From JAVBJN01 sp031546985 (GTDB lineage Bacteria > Bacteroidota > Bacteroidia > Chitinophagales > Chitinophagaceae), in contig JAVBJN010000104.1 of assembly GCA_031546985.1 (NCBI GenBank), forward strand, positions 1 through 29,539: a stretch of 29,539 bases of DNA, read 5' to 3'. Below, piece by piece: positions 15,524 to 23,295 of the stretch. The notes beneath the pieces were generated by a model that saw only the letters and a list, made by a program, of their open reading frames with translations, made no database searches and was not told where the DNA came from. The translations under genes were made by a program, and so were the position numbers. Position 1 is the first letter of the stretch, and each line of letters starts with the position of its first letter.

Positions 15524-16099
15524 ATGACCGAAGCGTTTGAGCAGGATATTAAAGCATGCATTGCCACCATGGAGCAGGGAGGCATATTCCTGTACCCTAC
15601 CGATACCATTTGGGGCCTCGGTTGCGATGCCACAGACGAAGCTGCCGTGCGCAAAGTGAGCGCCTTAAAACGCCGCGATGATGCCAAAACCATGATTATT
15701 CTGCTGGCCGAAGCCAAAGATGTGCTGCAATACGTAGCCAACCCGCATCCCGATATTATAGACATTATCAAAAACTTTGACCGGCCCACTACGGTGGTGT
15801 ACGAGGGCGGCGTAAACCTGCCTGCCAATGTGGTGCGCGAGGATGGTACCATTGCCATACGTGTAACCAAAGATCCTTTCTGCAAAGCGCTGCTCAAGCG
15901 CTACCGCAAGCCCATTATTTCTACCTCTGCCAACCTGAGCGGCGGGCCTTCTGCACCTTTGTTCTCCGATATTGTACCGGAGATAAAAGCAGGTGTAGAC
16001 TATGCTGTGCAGTACCGCCAGGACGATCTTACCATTGCCGCTCCATCTGCCATTGTGCAGGTGCTCGAGAGCGGTGCGCTCCATTACCTGAGACGATAA
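15524..16099 (+). CDS. L-threonylcarbamoyladenylate synthase (Sua5/YciO/YrdC family)
   Basis: The protein has 191 residues, the length of single-domain TsaC/YciO proteins without the Sua5 extension. The family role is making threonylcarbamoyl-AMP from Thr, bicarbonate and ATP for the t6A37 modification of ANN-decoding tRNAs. Visible: GGIFLYPTDTIWGLGCDATDE at the N-terminus, KRRDDAKTMIILLA, the RPTTVVYEG strand, IAIRV and STSANLSGGPS near residue 140. The KRRDDAK stretch replaces the more usual KxR-(P/N)xxKP(L/F), so a YciO-like paralogue with a different role remains possible. It begins 3 bases after the glycosyltransferase stop, suggesting translational coupling. Confidence 0.85.
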   Translation: MTEAFEQDIKACIATMEQGGIFLYPTDTIWGLGCDATDEAAVRKVSALKRRDDAKTMIILLAEAKDVLQYVANPHPDIIDIIKNFDRPTTVVYEGGVNLPANVVREDGTIAIRVTKDPFCKALLKRYRKPIISTSANLSGGPSAPLFSDIVPEIKAGVDYAVQYRQDDLTIAAPSAIVQVLESGALHYLRR

Positions 16100-16155
16100 C
16101 TTCGAATGCTTAATCTGCCTGCTACAGGTTGCTTTTATGATTGTAGAGTTTAGGG

Positions 16156-16350
16156 TTGTCATCCTGCCGGGCGAGGTACGAGCGAATGCAGGATCTCTAT
16201 AGTAGTATTGAAGAGATGGGATACTGTTCCCTATGATTGGCATAAGCCAATACCCGCTATCGTGTATCGGGGCTGTATGACATCGTTATCAAATAGATTA
16301 TTTTCTTGCCATCCTGCGCTCATGACGCAGGAATGGGAAGCCGGATCTCA
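16156..16350. repeat. Degenerate REP-like palindromic elements in a convergent gap
   Basis: The 294-bp gap between the tsaC-like gene and the acyltransferase gene holds decayed copies of the repeat seen at 23835-24214. An arm starting TTGTCATCCTGC and ending GCAGGATCTC lies at 16156-16198. A probable opposite arm with CGGGGC-G-ATGACA lies at about 16251-16283. Another forward arm lies at 16306-16350 (TTGCCATCCTGC ... GACGCAGGAATGGGAAGCCGGATCTCA), which matches the array arm GACGAAGGAGGGGAAGCGGGATCTCA with few changes. There is no coding sequence here. The palindromic arms may also end transcription from both sides. Confidence 0.7.
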
Positions 16351-16393
16351 AGGCTATTAGCACAAGCCGCAATAGCTATTCCGCACACGAACA

Positions 16394-17569
16394 CTATGGC
16401 ACTGGTTGTTGGAGTGCCGGAGCATCTTGCGCCATAAGTACTGGTGGAGGCACCAATTTCTTTTCAGGTTTTAAAAACCGGTTCCGCCATTTCATAAACG
16501 GTTTTTCTACCACCAGGTGCAGCAGGTAAGCAGCCATGCCACATGTAACCATAGCAACGATAAGCAGCAAGTTGGGGTTCAGCTTAGCATCTGCCCAAAG
16601 CTCGTGCGTTATATGTATTACACCTTTGTGGCTCAGGTACAGCGCATAAGATAGCGTTGCCATCCAGGCAGTGAGGGGAGAACGCCAGCGGTACAAGAAG
16701 CTCCCGGGACTTACCGCACTAATAAGCATTACACCATAGCCCAGTGCAATAAGCGGAAAGCCCCATACCGAAGCCGCATAAGACCTCGGCTCCGCACACA
16801 AAAAATAAGCGCCCGTTAATATACCCAGGCTGGCGATAAACGTAACTGTAGGATATTGGCATAACCTGTGCCACACCTGCGGTGCAAACCTGGCTATGGC
16901 TGCAATGCTTACGCCCACCAGCAAACCATCTAGCCGGTTGTAAGTGGGGTAGTACACATATTTATACCAATACATCCAACTGTTTTGGGCCGCTTCGTGT
17001 GGCAGATACAACGTGTTAAAACTATAATGTCGAATAAAGAAACCGGTAATGAACAGCGCAATGAGCAACCAGCCAGCCCGTTTCAATAGCGTTGAGCGTT
17101 GTAGTAGCAGGAGCGTAAAAGGCAGCAGCAGGTAAAAATGTTCTTCTACGCACAACGACCAGGCATGCGAAAAAGTGCCGTACTCCTGCAGGTTGAGCCC
17201 AAAATTCTGGGTAAAGCAGAGAAATTTCCAAAGGGGCGGCAATGCTTCTTTTTCCCGGAAAAACGGAATGCAGAAATAAAGCGCCAGTACTACCCAGAAT
17301 GCGGGCAGGATGCGGAAGAATCGTTTTATAAAGAAATTGCGCAGCGAAAGCGGTTCGCCTTGTTTAAGCTGTTTCAGCAAGGGCGATGCTATGAGAAAAC
17401 CGCTGAGTACAAAAAATAAGTCTACCCCAGTCCAGCCAAATTTAGCTGCATCGGGCAGCCAGGCCGGTTCGCCGCCACTTAATATGAAATAATGAAACAG
17501 GAATACCTGTAATATGGCCAGGGCCCGAAGGTGGTCGAGTCCGTACAGTTTGGTGGGTGGGGTGGTCAT
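16394..17569 (-). CDS. Acyltransferase 3 family integral membrane protein
   Basis: The protein has 391 residues and about ten membrane helices. It shows the AT3 signature set: YGLDHLRALAILQVFLFHY, with the catalytic-type His in the first helix; GWTGVDLFFVLSGFLIASPL; RNFFIKRFFRILPAFWVVL; and FSHAWSLCVEEHFYLLLPF. Family members move acetyl or other acyl groups from the cytoplasm onto sugars of peptidoglycan, lipopolysaccharide or exopolysaccharide; the target here is unknown. The C-terminus is a short soluble tail with Pro/Lys. It is a single gene, with REP-like repeats downstream and a possible -7 element (TACTTTAG, one base off consensus) about 36 bases upstream of the start. Confidence 0.9.
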   Translation of the reverse strand: MTTPPTKLYGLDHLRALAILQVFLFHYFILSGGEPAWLPDAAKFGWTGVDLFFVLSGFLIASPLLKQLKQGEPLSLRNFFIKRFFRILPAFWVVLALYFCIPFFREKEALPPLWKFLCFTQNFGLNLQEYGTFSHAWSLCVEEHFYLLLPFTLLLLQRSTLLKRAGWLLIALFITGFFIRHYSFNTLYLPHEAAQNSWMYWYKYVYYPTYNRLDGLLVGVSIAAIARFAPQVWHRLCQYPTVTFIASLGILTGAYFLCAEPRSYAASVWGFPLIALGYGVMLISAVSPGSFLYRWRSPLTAWMATLSYALYLSHKGVIHITHELWADAKLNPNLLLIVAMVTCGMAAYLLHLVVEKPFMKWRNRFLKPEKKLVPPPVLMAQDAPALQQPVP

Positions 17570-17738
17570 GATGGCCGGTTTGGGTGGTCTGTGTTTTCTG
17601 CTCGCTAAAGTAAGCAGAATCGGTGCTTGTTTAAAGGTTGGCTGTAGTTTATTTTAGGTTAAAGCCTGATTTGTAGCCTGTTTTGCAACTTTAAAGGAGT
17701 ATATATGTACTCTTTCTCTGTTTTTCCACCTGCTTTTC

Positions 17739-17746
17739 TATTTTTG
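17739..17746 (+). promoter_or_regulatory. TAnnTTTG -7 element of the CCA-adding enzyme gene
   Basis: TATTTTTG is an exact match to the Bacteroidota -7 consensus and ends 9 bases before the ATG at 17756. Transcription would start within a few bases of the start codon, giving a very short leader. This also argues against the more upstream start at 17705, which would lie before the promoter element. Confidence 0.5.
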
Positions 17747-17755
17747 CACTGCTTT

Positions 17756-19180
17756 ATGGATATTCAATGTACGGATAGGGAGCTCATGGTCTTCAAAAAG
17801 ATAGCCAGAGCAGCGAACGAACTACAGGTGCCTTGCTACCTGATTGGTGGTTTTGTGCGCGACAAACTCATTGGCCGCAAAACCAAAGATGCCGACATTG
17901 TGTGTGTGGGCGATGGCATTGCTTTGGCCCATAAAGTGGCCGAGCAGTTCAATCCCGTTCCGCAGGTTCATTTCTTTAAAAACTTTGGTACCGCGCAAAT
18001 CAAGATCGAAGATTTTGAAATTGAATTTGTAGGCGCCAGAAAAGAATCTTACCGCCAGGAAAGCCGCAATCCCGAAGTAAGCGCAGGCACATTGGTCGAT
18101 GACCAGAACCGCCGTGATTTTACCATTAATGCAATGGCTATTAGCCTCAATGTGGAGGATTACGGTACGCTGGTAGATCCGTTTAACGGGCTGGGCGATC
18201 TGGAACTGAAGGTGCTTAAAACACCTATGGAACCCGCCAGCACCTTTTCCGACGATCCGCTGCGCATGATGCGGGGCATCCGTTTTGCATCGCAGTTGGG
18301 CTACGAGATCCATGAAGACACTTTCCGGGCCATTGGCGAAAATGCTGAGCGCATTAAAATCGTATCGCAGGAGAGGATTACCGATGAGCTGAACAAGATT
18401 ATGCTTAGCCCCAAACCCTCGGTGGGATTGGATCTGCTGTACCGTTCGGGCTTGCTCAAAATCATTTTCCCCCAGATGGTAGAACTGGCTGGTGCGGAAT
18501 TTGTGGATGGAAAAGGACACAAAGACAATTTTTACCATACGCTCCAGGTGATCGACAATATCTGCGAGCATACCAATGATCTTTGGCTGCGCTGGGCCGC
18601 GCTGATGCACGATATTGGCAAGCCGCCCACCAAAAAATTTGAAGAAGGCCACGGCTGGACGTTTCATGGGCACGAAGTGGTAGGCGCTAAAATGGTGCCT
18701 GGCATTTTTAAACGCCTGAAACTGCCGCTCGATCAAAAAATGAAGTATGTGCAGAAGCTGGTAGAGTTGCACCTGAGACCCATTAGCCTTACCAAAGAGA
18801 ACATTACCGACTCGGCCATACGCCGATTGTTGTTTGATGCAGGTGAGGATCTTGATGATTTGATGATGTTGTGCAAAGCCGACATTACTTCAAAAAACAA
18901 AATAAAGGTGCGCCGCTTTATCGCTAATTTCGAAATGGTGCAGGAGCGCCTTAAAGAAGTAGAAGATAAAGACCGCATCCGCAACTGGCAGCCGCCCATT
19001 ACCGGCGAGGATATTATGAAGGTATTTGGCCTTACACCCTGCCGCGCTGTGGGTGATATTAAAACGGCGATCAAAGATGCCATTCTCGATGGTGTGATCG
19101 ATAACAGCTACGATGCAGCGTATTCTTTTATGTTGCAGAAGGCAGCCGAGCTCAATATTTTTCCGGTACAACAGTCCTAA
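17756..19180 (+). CDS. CCA tRNA nucleotidyltransferase with HD domain
   Basis: The protein has 474 residues from the ATG at 17756 (MDIQCTD). It adds or repairs the 3' CCA of tRNAs. The class II nucleotidyltransferase head shows LIGGFVRDKLIGRKTKDADIV, with the metal-binding Asp pair, followed by RRDFTINAMA and the FSDDPLRMMRGIRFA motif for nucleotide and tRNA contacts. A C-terminal HD phosphohydrolase-type domain has the metal-binding HDIGKP. The length fits HD-containing bacterial CCA enzymes/poly(A) polymerase-like proteins of Bacteroidota. In some bacteria CCA adding is split between two enzymes; a single full enzyme is the simplest reading. It is followed by the PRiA4_ORF3 gene after 83 bp. 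Confidence 0.93.
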   Translation: MDIQCTDRELMVFKKIARAANELQVPCYLIGGFVRDKLIGRKTKDADIVCVGDGIALAHKVAEQFNPVPQVHFFKNFGTAQIKIEDFEIEFVGARKESYRQESRNPEVSAGTLVDDQNRRDFTINAMAISLNVEDYGTLVDPFNGLGDLELKVLKTPMEPASTFSDDPLRMMRGIRFASQLGYEIHEDTFRAIGENAERIKIVSQERITDELNKIMLSPKPSVGLDLLYRSGLLKIIFPQMVELAGAEFVDGKGHKDNFYHTLQVIDNICEHTNDLWLRWAALMHDIGKPPTKKFEEGHGWTFHGHEVVGAKMVPGIFKRLKLPLDQKMKYVQKLVELHLRPISLTKENITDSAIRRLLFDAGEDLDDLMMLCKADITSKNKIKVRRFIANFEMVQERLKEVEDKDRIRNWQPPITGEDIMKVFGLTPCRAVGDIKTAIKDAILDGVIDNSYDAAYSFMLQKAAELNIFPVQQS

Positions 19181-19263
19181 GATAGATATAGCCGGAAACC
19201 AGCGTTTAAATGCCACAAAAAGTTTTTATATTGTTCCATAACAGATAAGCAAAACAATATTAC

Positions 19264-19848
19264 ATGCCTGTACTTAAATTCAGAGTATCCTGGGAAGAAG
19301 ACGACAATGTTTACAGAGATATTGTGATTAAACCGAATCATAGTTTTGAGGCTTTCCAGAAAGCTATTCTTGCTGCTTATGCGTTTGATGATAAACATGC
19401 TTCTGACTTCTACCGCAGCAACGACAACTGGCAGCGTGGCAAGCAACTCTCTTCTCAGGTAGAGGAGAACAAGCCCGATGCCAAGGTGCTTTCTATGCGC
19501 AAAACACCACTGTCTGCCATGATTACCGATCCGCACCAGAAATTTATTTTTGTGTACGATCTGGTTAAAATGTGGACTTTCCAGATCGAAATGATCTCTA
19601 TCGTTAAAGACGAAGATCCTAAGGTGACTTACCCATCTGTAACCCGTAAAGAAGGTATGGCACCCAGCCAGTACGGCATTCGTGGCACTACTGCCCGCGA
19701 TAGTATTGTAGAGGTAGAGGAGAAATACGATCTCAACAGTGAAGATATGGACGAAGAAGGATTTGGTAACGAAGGCGAGAGCGATACCGAAAGCGAAGGC
19801 GGTGAAGAAAGCTTTGGCGCAGAGAGTGGCGGAGGTGATGACTACTAG
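19264..19848 (+). CDS. PRiA4_ORF3-domain protein with acidic tail
   Basis: The protein has 194 residues and no signal peptide. The first part (about 1-125) fits the plasmid pRiA4b ORF-3-like domain (also named after an IS1096 passenger gene): VLKFRVSWEED, YRDIVIKPNHSFEAFQKAIL, YAFDDKHASDFYRSNDNW and the closing FIFVYDLVKMWTFQIEMI, in which the D-x-x-x-x-W strand is typical. The last 50 residues are almost all Glu, Asp, Gly and Ser. The function of the domain is unknown. The gene overlaps miaA by 11 bases and supplies miaA with a ribosome site, so the two are translated together. There is no transposase or inverted repeat, so it is a resident gene. Confidence 0.82.
   Translation: MPVLKFRVSWEEDDNVYRDIVIKPNHSFEAFQKAILAAYAFDDKHASDFYRSNDNWQRGKQLSSQVEENKPDAKVLSMRKTPLSAMITDPHQKFIFVYDLVKMWTFQIEMISIVKDEDPKVTYPSVTRKEGMAPSQYGIRGTTARDSIVEVEEKYDLNSEDMDEEGFGNEGESDTESEGGEESFGAESGGGDDY
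19831..19837 (+). promoter_or_regulatory. Strong Shine-Dalgarno site GGAGGTG before miaA
   Basis: GGAGGTG directly precedes the ATG at 19838. The spacing to ATG is very short and the sequence also codes for Gly-Gly of the upstream protein, so part of the match may be chance. It does support the 19838 start over the upstream in-frame ATG at 19739. Confidence 0.45.
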
Positions 19849-20761
19849 TTTAAACCCTATTTTCCCTAAAACAGTTATTATAGTAGCCGGTGCAACGGCC
19901 TCGGGCAAAACTGCCCTGGGTATTGCACTGGCTCAGTTTTTTAATACCGGTGTGCTAAGCGCCGATTCGCGGCAGTGCTACCGTGAAATGACCATTGGCA
20001 CAGCAAAGCCTACCGTTGAGGAACAACAGGCCGCCCCCCATTATTTTATTAATACCCACGCTGTACACGACGATGTAAATGCCGCTGTGTATGAGCAGTA
20101 TGGCTTGCAGGTGCTGGAAAAACTGTTTCAGCAGTCAGATGTGGCTGTAGTATGCGGTGGCACCGGTTTGTACATCAAAGCCTTGCTGGAAGGTATAGAC
20201 GAAATGCCCGGTGTGGACGAAACCATTAAGGCCGATGTAGCTGCACAGTATCATACGCACGGCAAAGAATGGTTGCAGCAGCAACTGATACAACACGATC
20301 CGTTATTTGCCTCCCGTGGCGAGATGGAAAACCCGGCGCGCATGCAGCGGGCCCTCACCTTTGTGCTAAGCACCGGCCAGTCATTGCTTAGCTATCATGC
20401 GGGTAAGCCCAAGCCCCGTTCTTTCAACGTGATTAAACTGGCCATTGAGATGGATCGTGAGGTGCTGTACCAGCGCATCAACCACCGGGTAGATCTTATG
20501 ATGCAGGCCGGATTGCTAGAAGAAGCCCGCGCTCTTTACCCGCAACGCAGCCTTAAACCCTTGCAAACGGTAGGATACAGCGAGCTGTTCGAATATTTTG
20601 ATGGCGATTGTACACTCGATTTTGCAGTAGATAAAATAAAGCAGCATACCCGTAACTATGCCAAACGGCAGCTTACATGGTTTAGAAAAGATCCTGAATA
20701 CAGTTGGATTAATGCTGCCGATACAGCAGGTGTAATTAAGGCGGTAACAGCCCGTCTCTAA
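19838..20761 (+). CDS. miaA: tRNA dimethylallyltransferase
   Basis: The protein has 307 residues from the ATG at 19838. It transfers the dimethylallyl group to A37 of tRNAs reading UNN codons, the first step of ms2i6A. Clear marks are the P-loop GATASGKTAL near the N-terminus, SADSRQCYREMTIGTAKPT (substrate and metal binding), HYFINTH, VCGGTGLYIKALLEG, the RINHRVDLMM motif, QTVGYSELFEY and the C-terminal KQHTRNYAKRQLTWFR. Starting at an earlier ATG (19739) would add 33 basic residues read out of frame from the upstream gene, so it is rejected. The stop lies 6 bases from the stop of the convergent anti-sigma gene. Confidence 0.95.
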   Translation: MTTSLNPIFPKTVIIVAGATASGKTALGIALAQFFNTGVLSADSRQCYREMTIGTAKPTVEEQQAAPHYFINTHAVHDDVNAAVYEQYGLQVLEKLFQQSDVAVVCGGTGLYIKALLEGIDEMPGVDETIKADVAAQYHTHGKEWLQQQLIQHDPLFASRGEMENPARMQRALTFVLSTGQSLLSYHAGKPKPRSFNVIKLAIEMDREVLYQRINHRVDLMMQAGLLEEARALYPQRSLKPLQTVGYSELFEYFDGDCTLDFAVDKIKQHTRNYAKRQLTWFRKDPEYSWINAADTAGVIKAVTARL

Positions 20762-20767
20762 GGTTAT

Positions 20768-21568
20768 TTAGATTTTCCCCAGTACATACATTTTCTCCAT
20801 CGTAGGTGTAGGTTTACCACCCATGGGTTCCAGGGTAATGGCAAATGCCTGCGGAGCGGTCACGGTTTTCATTTCGTAGAAGCCCGGTGTTTTGCTGATT
20901 ACGCCCAGGTCTACAGGTTTGCCGTCTACAATAGCCCAAAGCTGGTATTGCTCATTAGATGCTACTTCTGGCAGGCCCGAAGGGTCTATATACGTAGCGC
21001 CTTTTTCTTTATTCCAGTAAATCATAGCTTTGGCCTTAGGCGCAATCTCCATTCCGTTCAGGCGTACCGGTTGGGTATGCTCATCGGTCATTACCGTCAT
21101 CATGGTATGCATTTGCTTACTATCGGCCTGCATATCAGACAGGGCCAGTTGCATTTGCGTATTGTCTTTTTGCAGGTTGGCCAATTGGTCCTGCATCTGT
21201 ACATTCTGGTTGTAGAAGTATGCTGTGCTTATGCCCAGTGCTACAGCTGCGGCAATACTGGCGGCTATGGCCCAGCGGTTGCTGCGCATCGGCGGCAGGT
21301 CTGGCGGGGTCATGTTTACCACTTTGGTGGTGTATTCCAGAGGTTCGCCAAACAGTTCTGCTTCAATATTACGTTTCAGTTGGGGAGGAGGCGTGGTAGC
21401 CTGTGCCAGCGCAAAGTTTTCTAACGTACCGGCAATATCATCCATGGCAGCCCTTACTTCGGGGTGCTGCGCAGCCATTTGTGCCACTGTCTCCATCTCT
21501 TCTGGAGGCAGCAGACCCAACACGTACAGTTCAAGTTGGCCGGATGATATCAATTCTTCCACATTCAT
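20768..21568 (-). CDS. RskA-type anti-sigma factor
   Basis: The protein has 266 residues. An N-terminal cytoplasmic helical part (about 1-60, ELISSGQLELYVLGLLPPEE...) would hold the sigma factor. It lacks the zinc-binding HxxxCxxC motif seen in ZAS-type anti-sigma proteins. One membrane helix at about 98-118 (WAIAASIAAAVALGISTAYF) is followed by a coiled-coil stretch (QNVQMQDQLANLQKDNTQM) and the RskA C-terminal domain outside the membrane (KAMIYWNKEKGATYID, YQLWAIVDGKPVDLGVI, FAITLEPMGG). Its ATG overlaps the sigma-factor stop as ATGA, so the two are one transcript with coupled translation. RskA-type proteins are released by proteolysis in some systems; the signal here is unknown. Confidence 0.9.
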   Translation of the reverse strand: MNVEELISSGQLELYVLGLLPPEEMETVAQMAAQHPEVRAAMDDIAGTLENFALAQATTPPPQLKRNIEAELFGEPLEYTTKVVNMTPPDLPPMRSNRWAIAASIAAAVALGISTAYFYNQNVQMQDQLANLQKDNTQMQLALSDMQADSKQMHTMMTVMTDEHTQPVRLNGMEIAPKAKAMIYWNKEKGATYIDPSGLPEVASNEQYQLWAIVDGKPVDLGVISKTPGFYEMKTVTAPQAFAITLEPMGGKPTPTMEKMYVLGKI

Positions 21569-22104
21569 TTTTTCTCAAAAAAGGTTCTGAGTTTGGCAAT
21601 CGCTAAACGTACCCTCGACTTTACAGTGCCCAATGGTATGTTTAACTGTTCTGCAACTTCGGATTGCGAGAATCCTTTAAAATAGATAAGATCTATGATC
21701 TTTTGTTGTTCCGGGTCTAACGTTGTTACCAGTTGCTTAAGACCTATTCCTTCTATAAACGTTCCTTTCGATGTGCCGGCCGCATTCGGATTGTCGGGCA
21801 GTGCCTGCTCCGGATTACGGTTTTTCTTACGCAGCATATCAATGGCATGGTTTCGCGAAATATTAAGCATCCATGTAAACAGCGTGCCTTTTGAAGTATC
21901 GTAAGACTGAATGTTTTTCCAGATCTTAACAAAAACCTCCTGCATCGCATCACCAGCCAGTTCTTCATCCTTAAGCATATTGCACAACACCCCATAGATA
22001 GCCGCACTGTATTTTTCATACAGCAGGTTAAAAGCCTCCCTGGTGCCCGATTGGAGCGCATGGAGGTCTAACTGGCCAGTTGATGTGTTGGGAATGGTGT
22101 GCAA
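21565..22104 (-). CDS. ECF-type RNA polymerase sigma factor (SigK-like)
   Basis: The protein has 179 residues. Region 2 is visible as FNLLYEKYSAAIYGVLCNML through DAMQEVFVKIWKNI and TWMLNISRNHAIDMLRKKNR (-10 binding). Region 4 is LDPEQQKIIDLIYFKGFSQSEVAEQLNIPLGTVKSRVRLAIAKLR, the helix-turn-helix for -35 binding. It pairs with the RskA-type anti-sigma factor directly downstream, an arrangement known from SigK/RskA. The start is a TTG at 22104-22102: an in-frame stop lies just upstream and no ATG occurs before region 2, so a TTG start is the best reading. It should direct an envelope-stress or redox regulon, which the sequence does not reveal. Confidence 0.9.
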   Translation of the reverse strand: MHTIPNTSTGQLDLHALQSGTREAFNLLYEKYSAAIYGVLCNMLKDEELAGDAMQEVFVKIWKNIQSYDTSKGTLFTWMLNISRNHAIDMLRKKNRNPEQALPDNPNAAGTSKGTFIEGIGLKQLVTTLDPEQQKIIDLIYFKGFSQSEVAEQLNIPLGTVKSRVRLAIAKLRTFFEKK

Positions 22105-22120
22105 AAAACTCAGTTTGATT

Positions 22121-22151
22121 CAAACATAATACTTATTACGATCAATTACAA
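22121..22151 (-). promoter_or_regulatory. Bacteroidota-type promoter of the ECF sigma/anti-sigma operon
   Basis: On the minus strand TTG (22151-22149), 20 bases, then TATGTTTG (22128-22121) match the TTG-N19/20-TAnnTTTG consensus of the housekeeping sigma factor. The -7 element ends 16 bases before the TTG start codon at 22104. Confidence 0.65.
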
Positions 22152-22353
22152 TAGTTTATCATTTCTTTTTTCATTGCGTTGCTGGTAGCCGGGTTGGGCA
22201 GGGTATGGTTTAAATGCATGTTGCCGGTTGCTGTTTTGTTGTTTTATGCCTGTTCTGACCTTACTTACGCCGTACAAACGATTTTGGATCATCGTTTTTT
22301 TAGGTTTAACAAATTAGCAGGAATTACTATTTTGTGCGCTTTATATCCGACCA

Positions 22354-22740
22354 ATGAAAACATTGCTTTTAGTTTTAAGTTTACTTGCAGCAACTTATGC
22401 CGCACAGGCGCAAATCCTCAATTGTGAGTATGTGCGAAACGGAAAATTCAGGATGGAAGGCGATGAACTGAGTTATATATATATGGATCGCAAGGGCAAA
22501 AGCCAGATGGAGGAATCCGGAACCGGTTTAAAGATAAAGTACAGCGTAAACTGGACCAATGAGTGCAGCTACACACTTAAGGTAACCAAAGTGATGGAAA
22601 ACCCCGAAGAGGAAAATGTGAACATGAACGAGATCATTACCGTAAAGATCATAGCGACAGATGATGACCATTATATTGAAGAACGTCATTTTGCCACCAG
22701 CGGAAAAATAAAAAAGCAACTTATTTACATTGATATGTAA
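22354..22740 (+). CDS. Small secreted protein of unknown function
   Basis: The protein has 128 residues. The signal peptide is MKTLLLVLSLLAATYAAQAQ. The mature domain of about 108 residues starts LNCEYVRNGKFRM and holds a second Cys in WTNECSYTLKVTKVME, so one disulfide is possible. It ends HYIEERHFATSGKIKKQLIYIDM. The NC...G-F...W--EC-Y-L pattern is like that of small secreted Bacteroidota proteins which databases sometimes mislabel as DNA topoisomerase IV; I recognise the pattern but not a function. It has its own terminator (22788-22817), so it is probably a single-gene transcript. The upstream 249 bases carry no convincing gene; a TTTTG-containing stretch (about 22327-22336) could hold a weak -7 element. 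Confidence 0.72.
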   Translation: MKTLLLVLSLLAATYAAQAQILNCEYVRNGKFRMEGDELSYIYMDRKGKSQMEESGTGLKIKYSVNWTNECSYTLKVTKVMENPEEENVNMNEIITVKIIATDDDHYIEERHFATSGKIKKQLIYIDM

Positions 22741-22787
22741 CCGGCTGTAATGCCTGGTGCACAAGTGTTTGAGCATAATGCTACAAG

Positions 22788-22817
22788 AAAGGCTGCCTTT
22801 ATGGGCGGCTTTTTTTT
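22788..22817 (+). terminator. Rho-independent terminator after the small secreted protein gene
   Basis: AGGCTGCC (22790-22797) pairs with GGCGGCTT (22804-22811), using two G-T pairs, over a 6-base loop. A run of T follows. It lies about 50 bases past the stop at 22740. Confidence 0.8.
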
Positions 22818-22871
22818 GTGCGCTCATGATCCGATGATCCGAACGTGACGTAGGTATGACAAACACCGCTT

Positions 22872-23273
22872 ATGAAAAAGTTATTGTTAGCCACAGCGAT
22901 ACTGTTCTTTACCGGTTTTACCGCATTGTTTCTCTACGCCAATCTCAGAAGCCTAAGCATTACCGAACGGTTGGAGCCGGTAGCACTGGTTACGTATCAT
23001 TTGGCTGCGCCCGATAATGCCGCAGAAGCCACGCTCAGCACCCGCATTCGGTCGGTTAAAGGCGTTACGGCGTGTGCTGTAAACCTGGCCTCCAATTTAT
23101 TGAGTGTAACCTACCAGCATCATAAACTATCGGCCGGGCAGCTGAAACTTGATATTGAGCAGCAAACAGGTCTTTCCCTGAAAGATGCTCCTGTAGCCGC
23201 TTCTGGCGGGTGTCCTGTACATAAAGTAGCAGGATGGTACCACAGCACCCTGGATTTCTTACGCATTCATTAA
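22872..23273 (+). CDS. Membrane-anchored HMA-like protein, partner of the truncated haemoglobin
   Basis: The protein has 133 residues. An N-terminal hydrophobic helix (LLLATAILFFTGFTALFLYA) works as uncleaved anchor or signal. Residues about 52-102 have the beta-alpha-beta-beta-alpha-beta flow of heavy-metal-associated domains (ATLSTRIRSVKGVTACAVNL, LLSVTYQHHKLSAGQLKLDIEQQTG). The usual metal motif CxxC is reduced to a single Cys68 in GVTACAV. The C-terminal tail carries GGCPVHK (Cys114, His117) and GWYH (His124), possible metal or heme ligands. No known named family is certain. It lies 22 bp before the haemoglobin gene, so both are one operon, and a role in handing on metal or heme is a reasonable guess, not shown. 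Confidence 0.6.
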   Translation: MKKLLLATAILFFTGFTALFLYANLRSLSITERLEPVALVTYHLAAPDNAAEATLSTRIRSVKGVTACAVNLASNLLSVTYQHHKLSAGQLKLDIEQQTGLSLKDAPVAASGGCPVHKVAGWYHSTLDFLRIH

Positions 23274-23295
23274 ACCCTAAATAAAAAACGAGACT

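Noticed and set aside
16100..16155. tRNA or small structured RNA after the tsaC-like gene
   Set aside because: No cloverleaf or T-loop GTTCRANNC motif was found; the structure in the gap is explained by the repeat arms.
19264..19848. IS1096-type mobile element
   Set aside because: The domain name comes from an IS passenger gene, but here there is no transposase, no terminal repeats or target duplication, and the gene is tightly coupled to miaA.
22179..22427. Small lipoprotein-like gene upstream of the 128-residue secreted protein
   Set aside because: A frame with a lipobox-like FYAC is present, but it overlaps the start of the well-supported secreted-protein gene by over 70 bases in another frame, and it begins without a normal start context.
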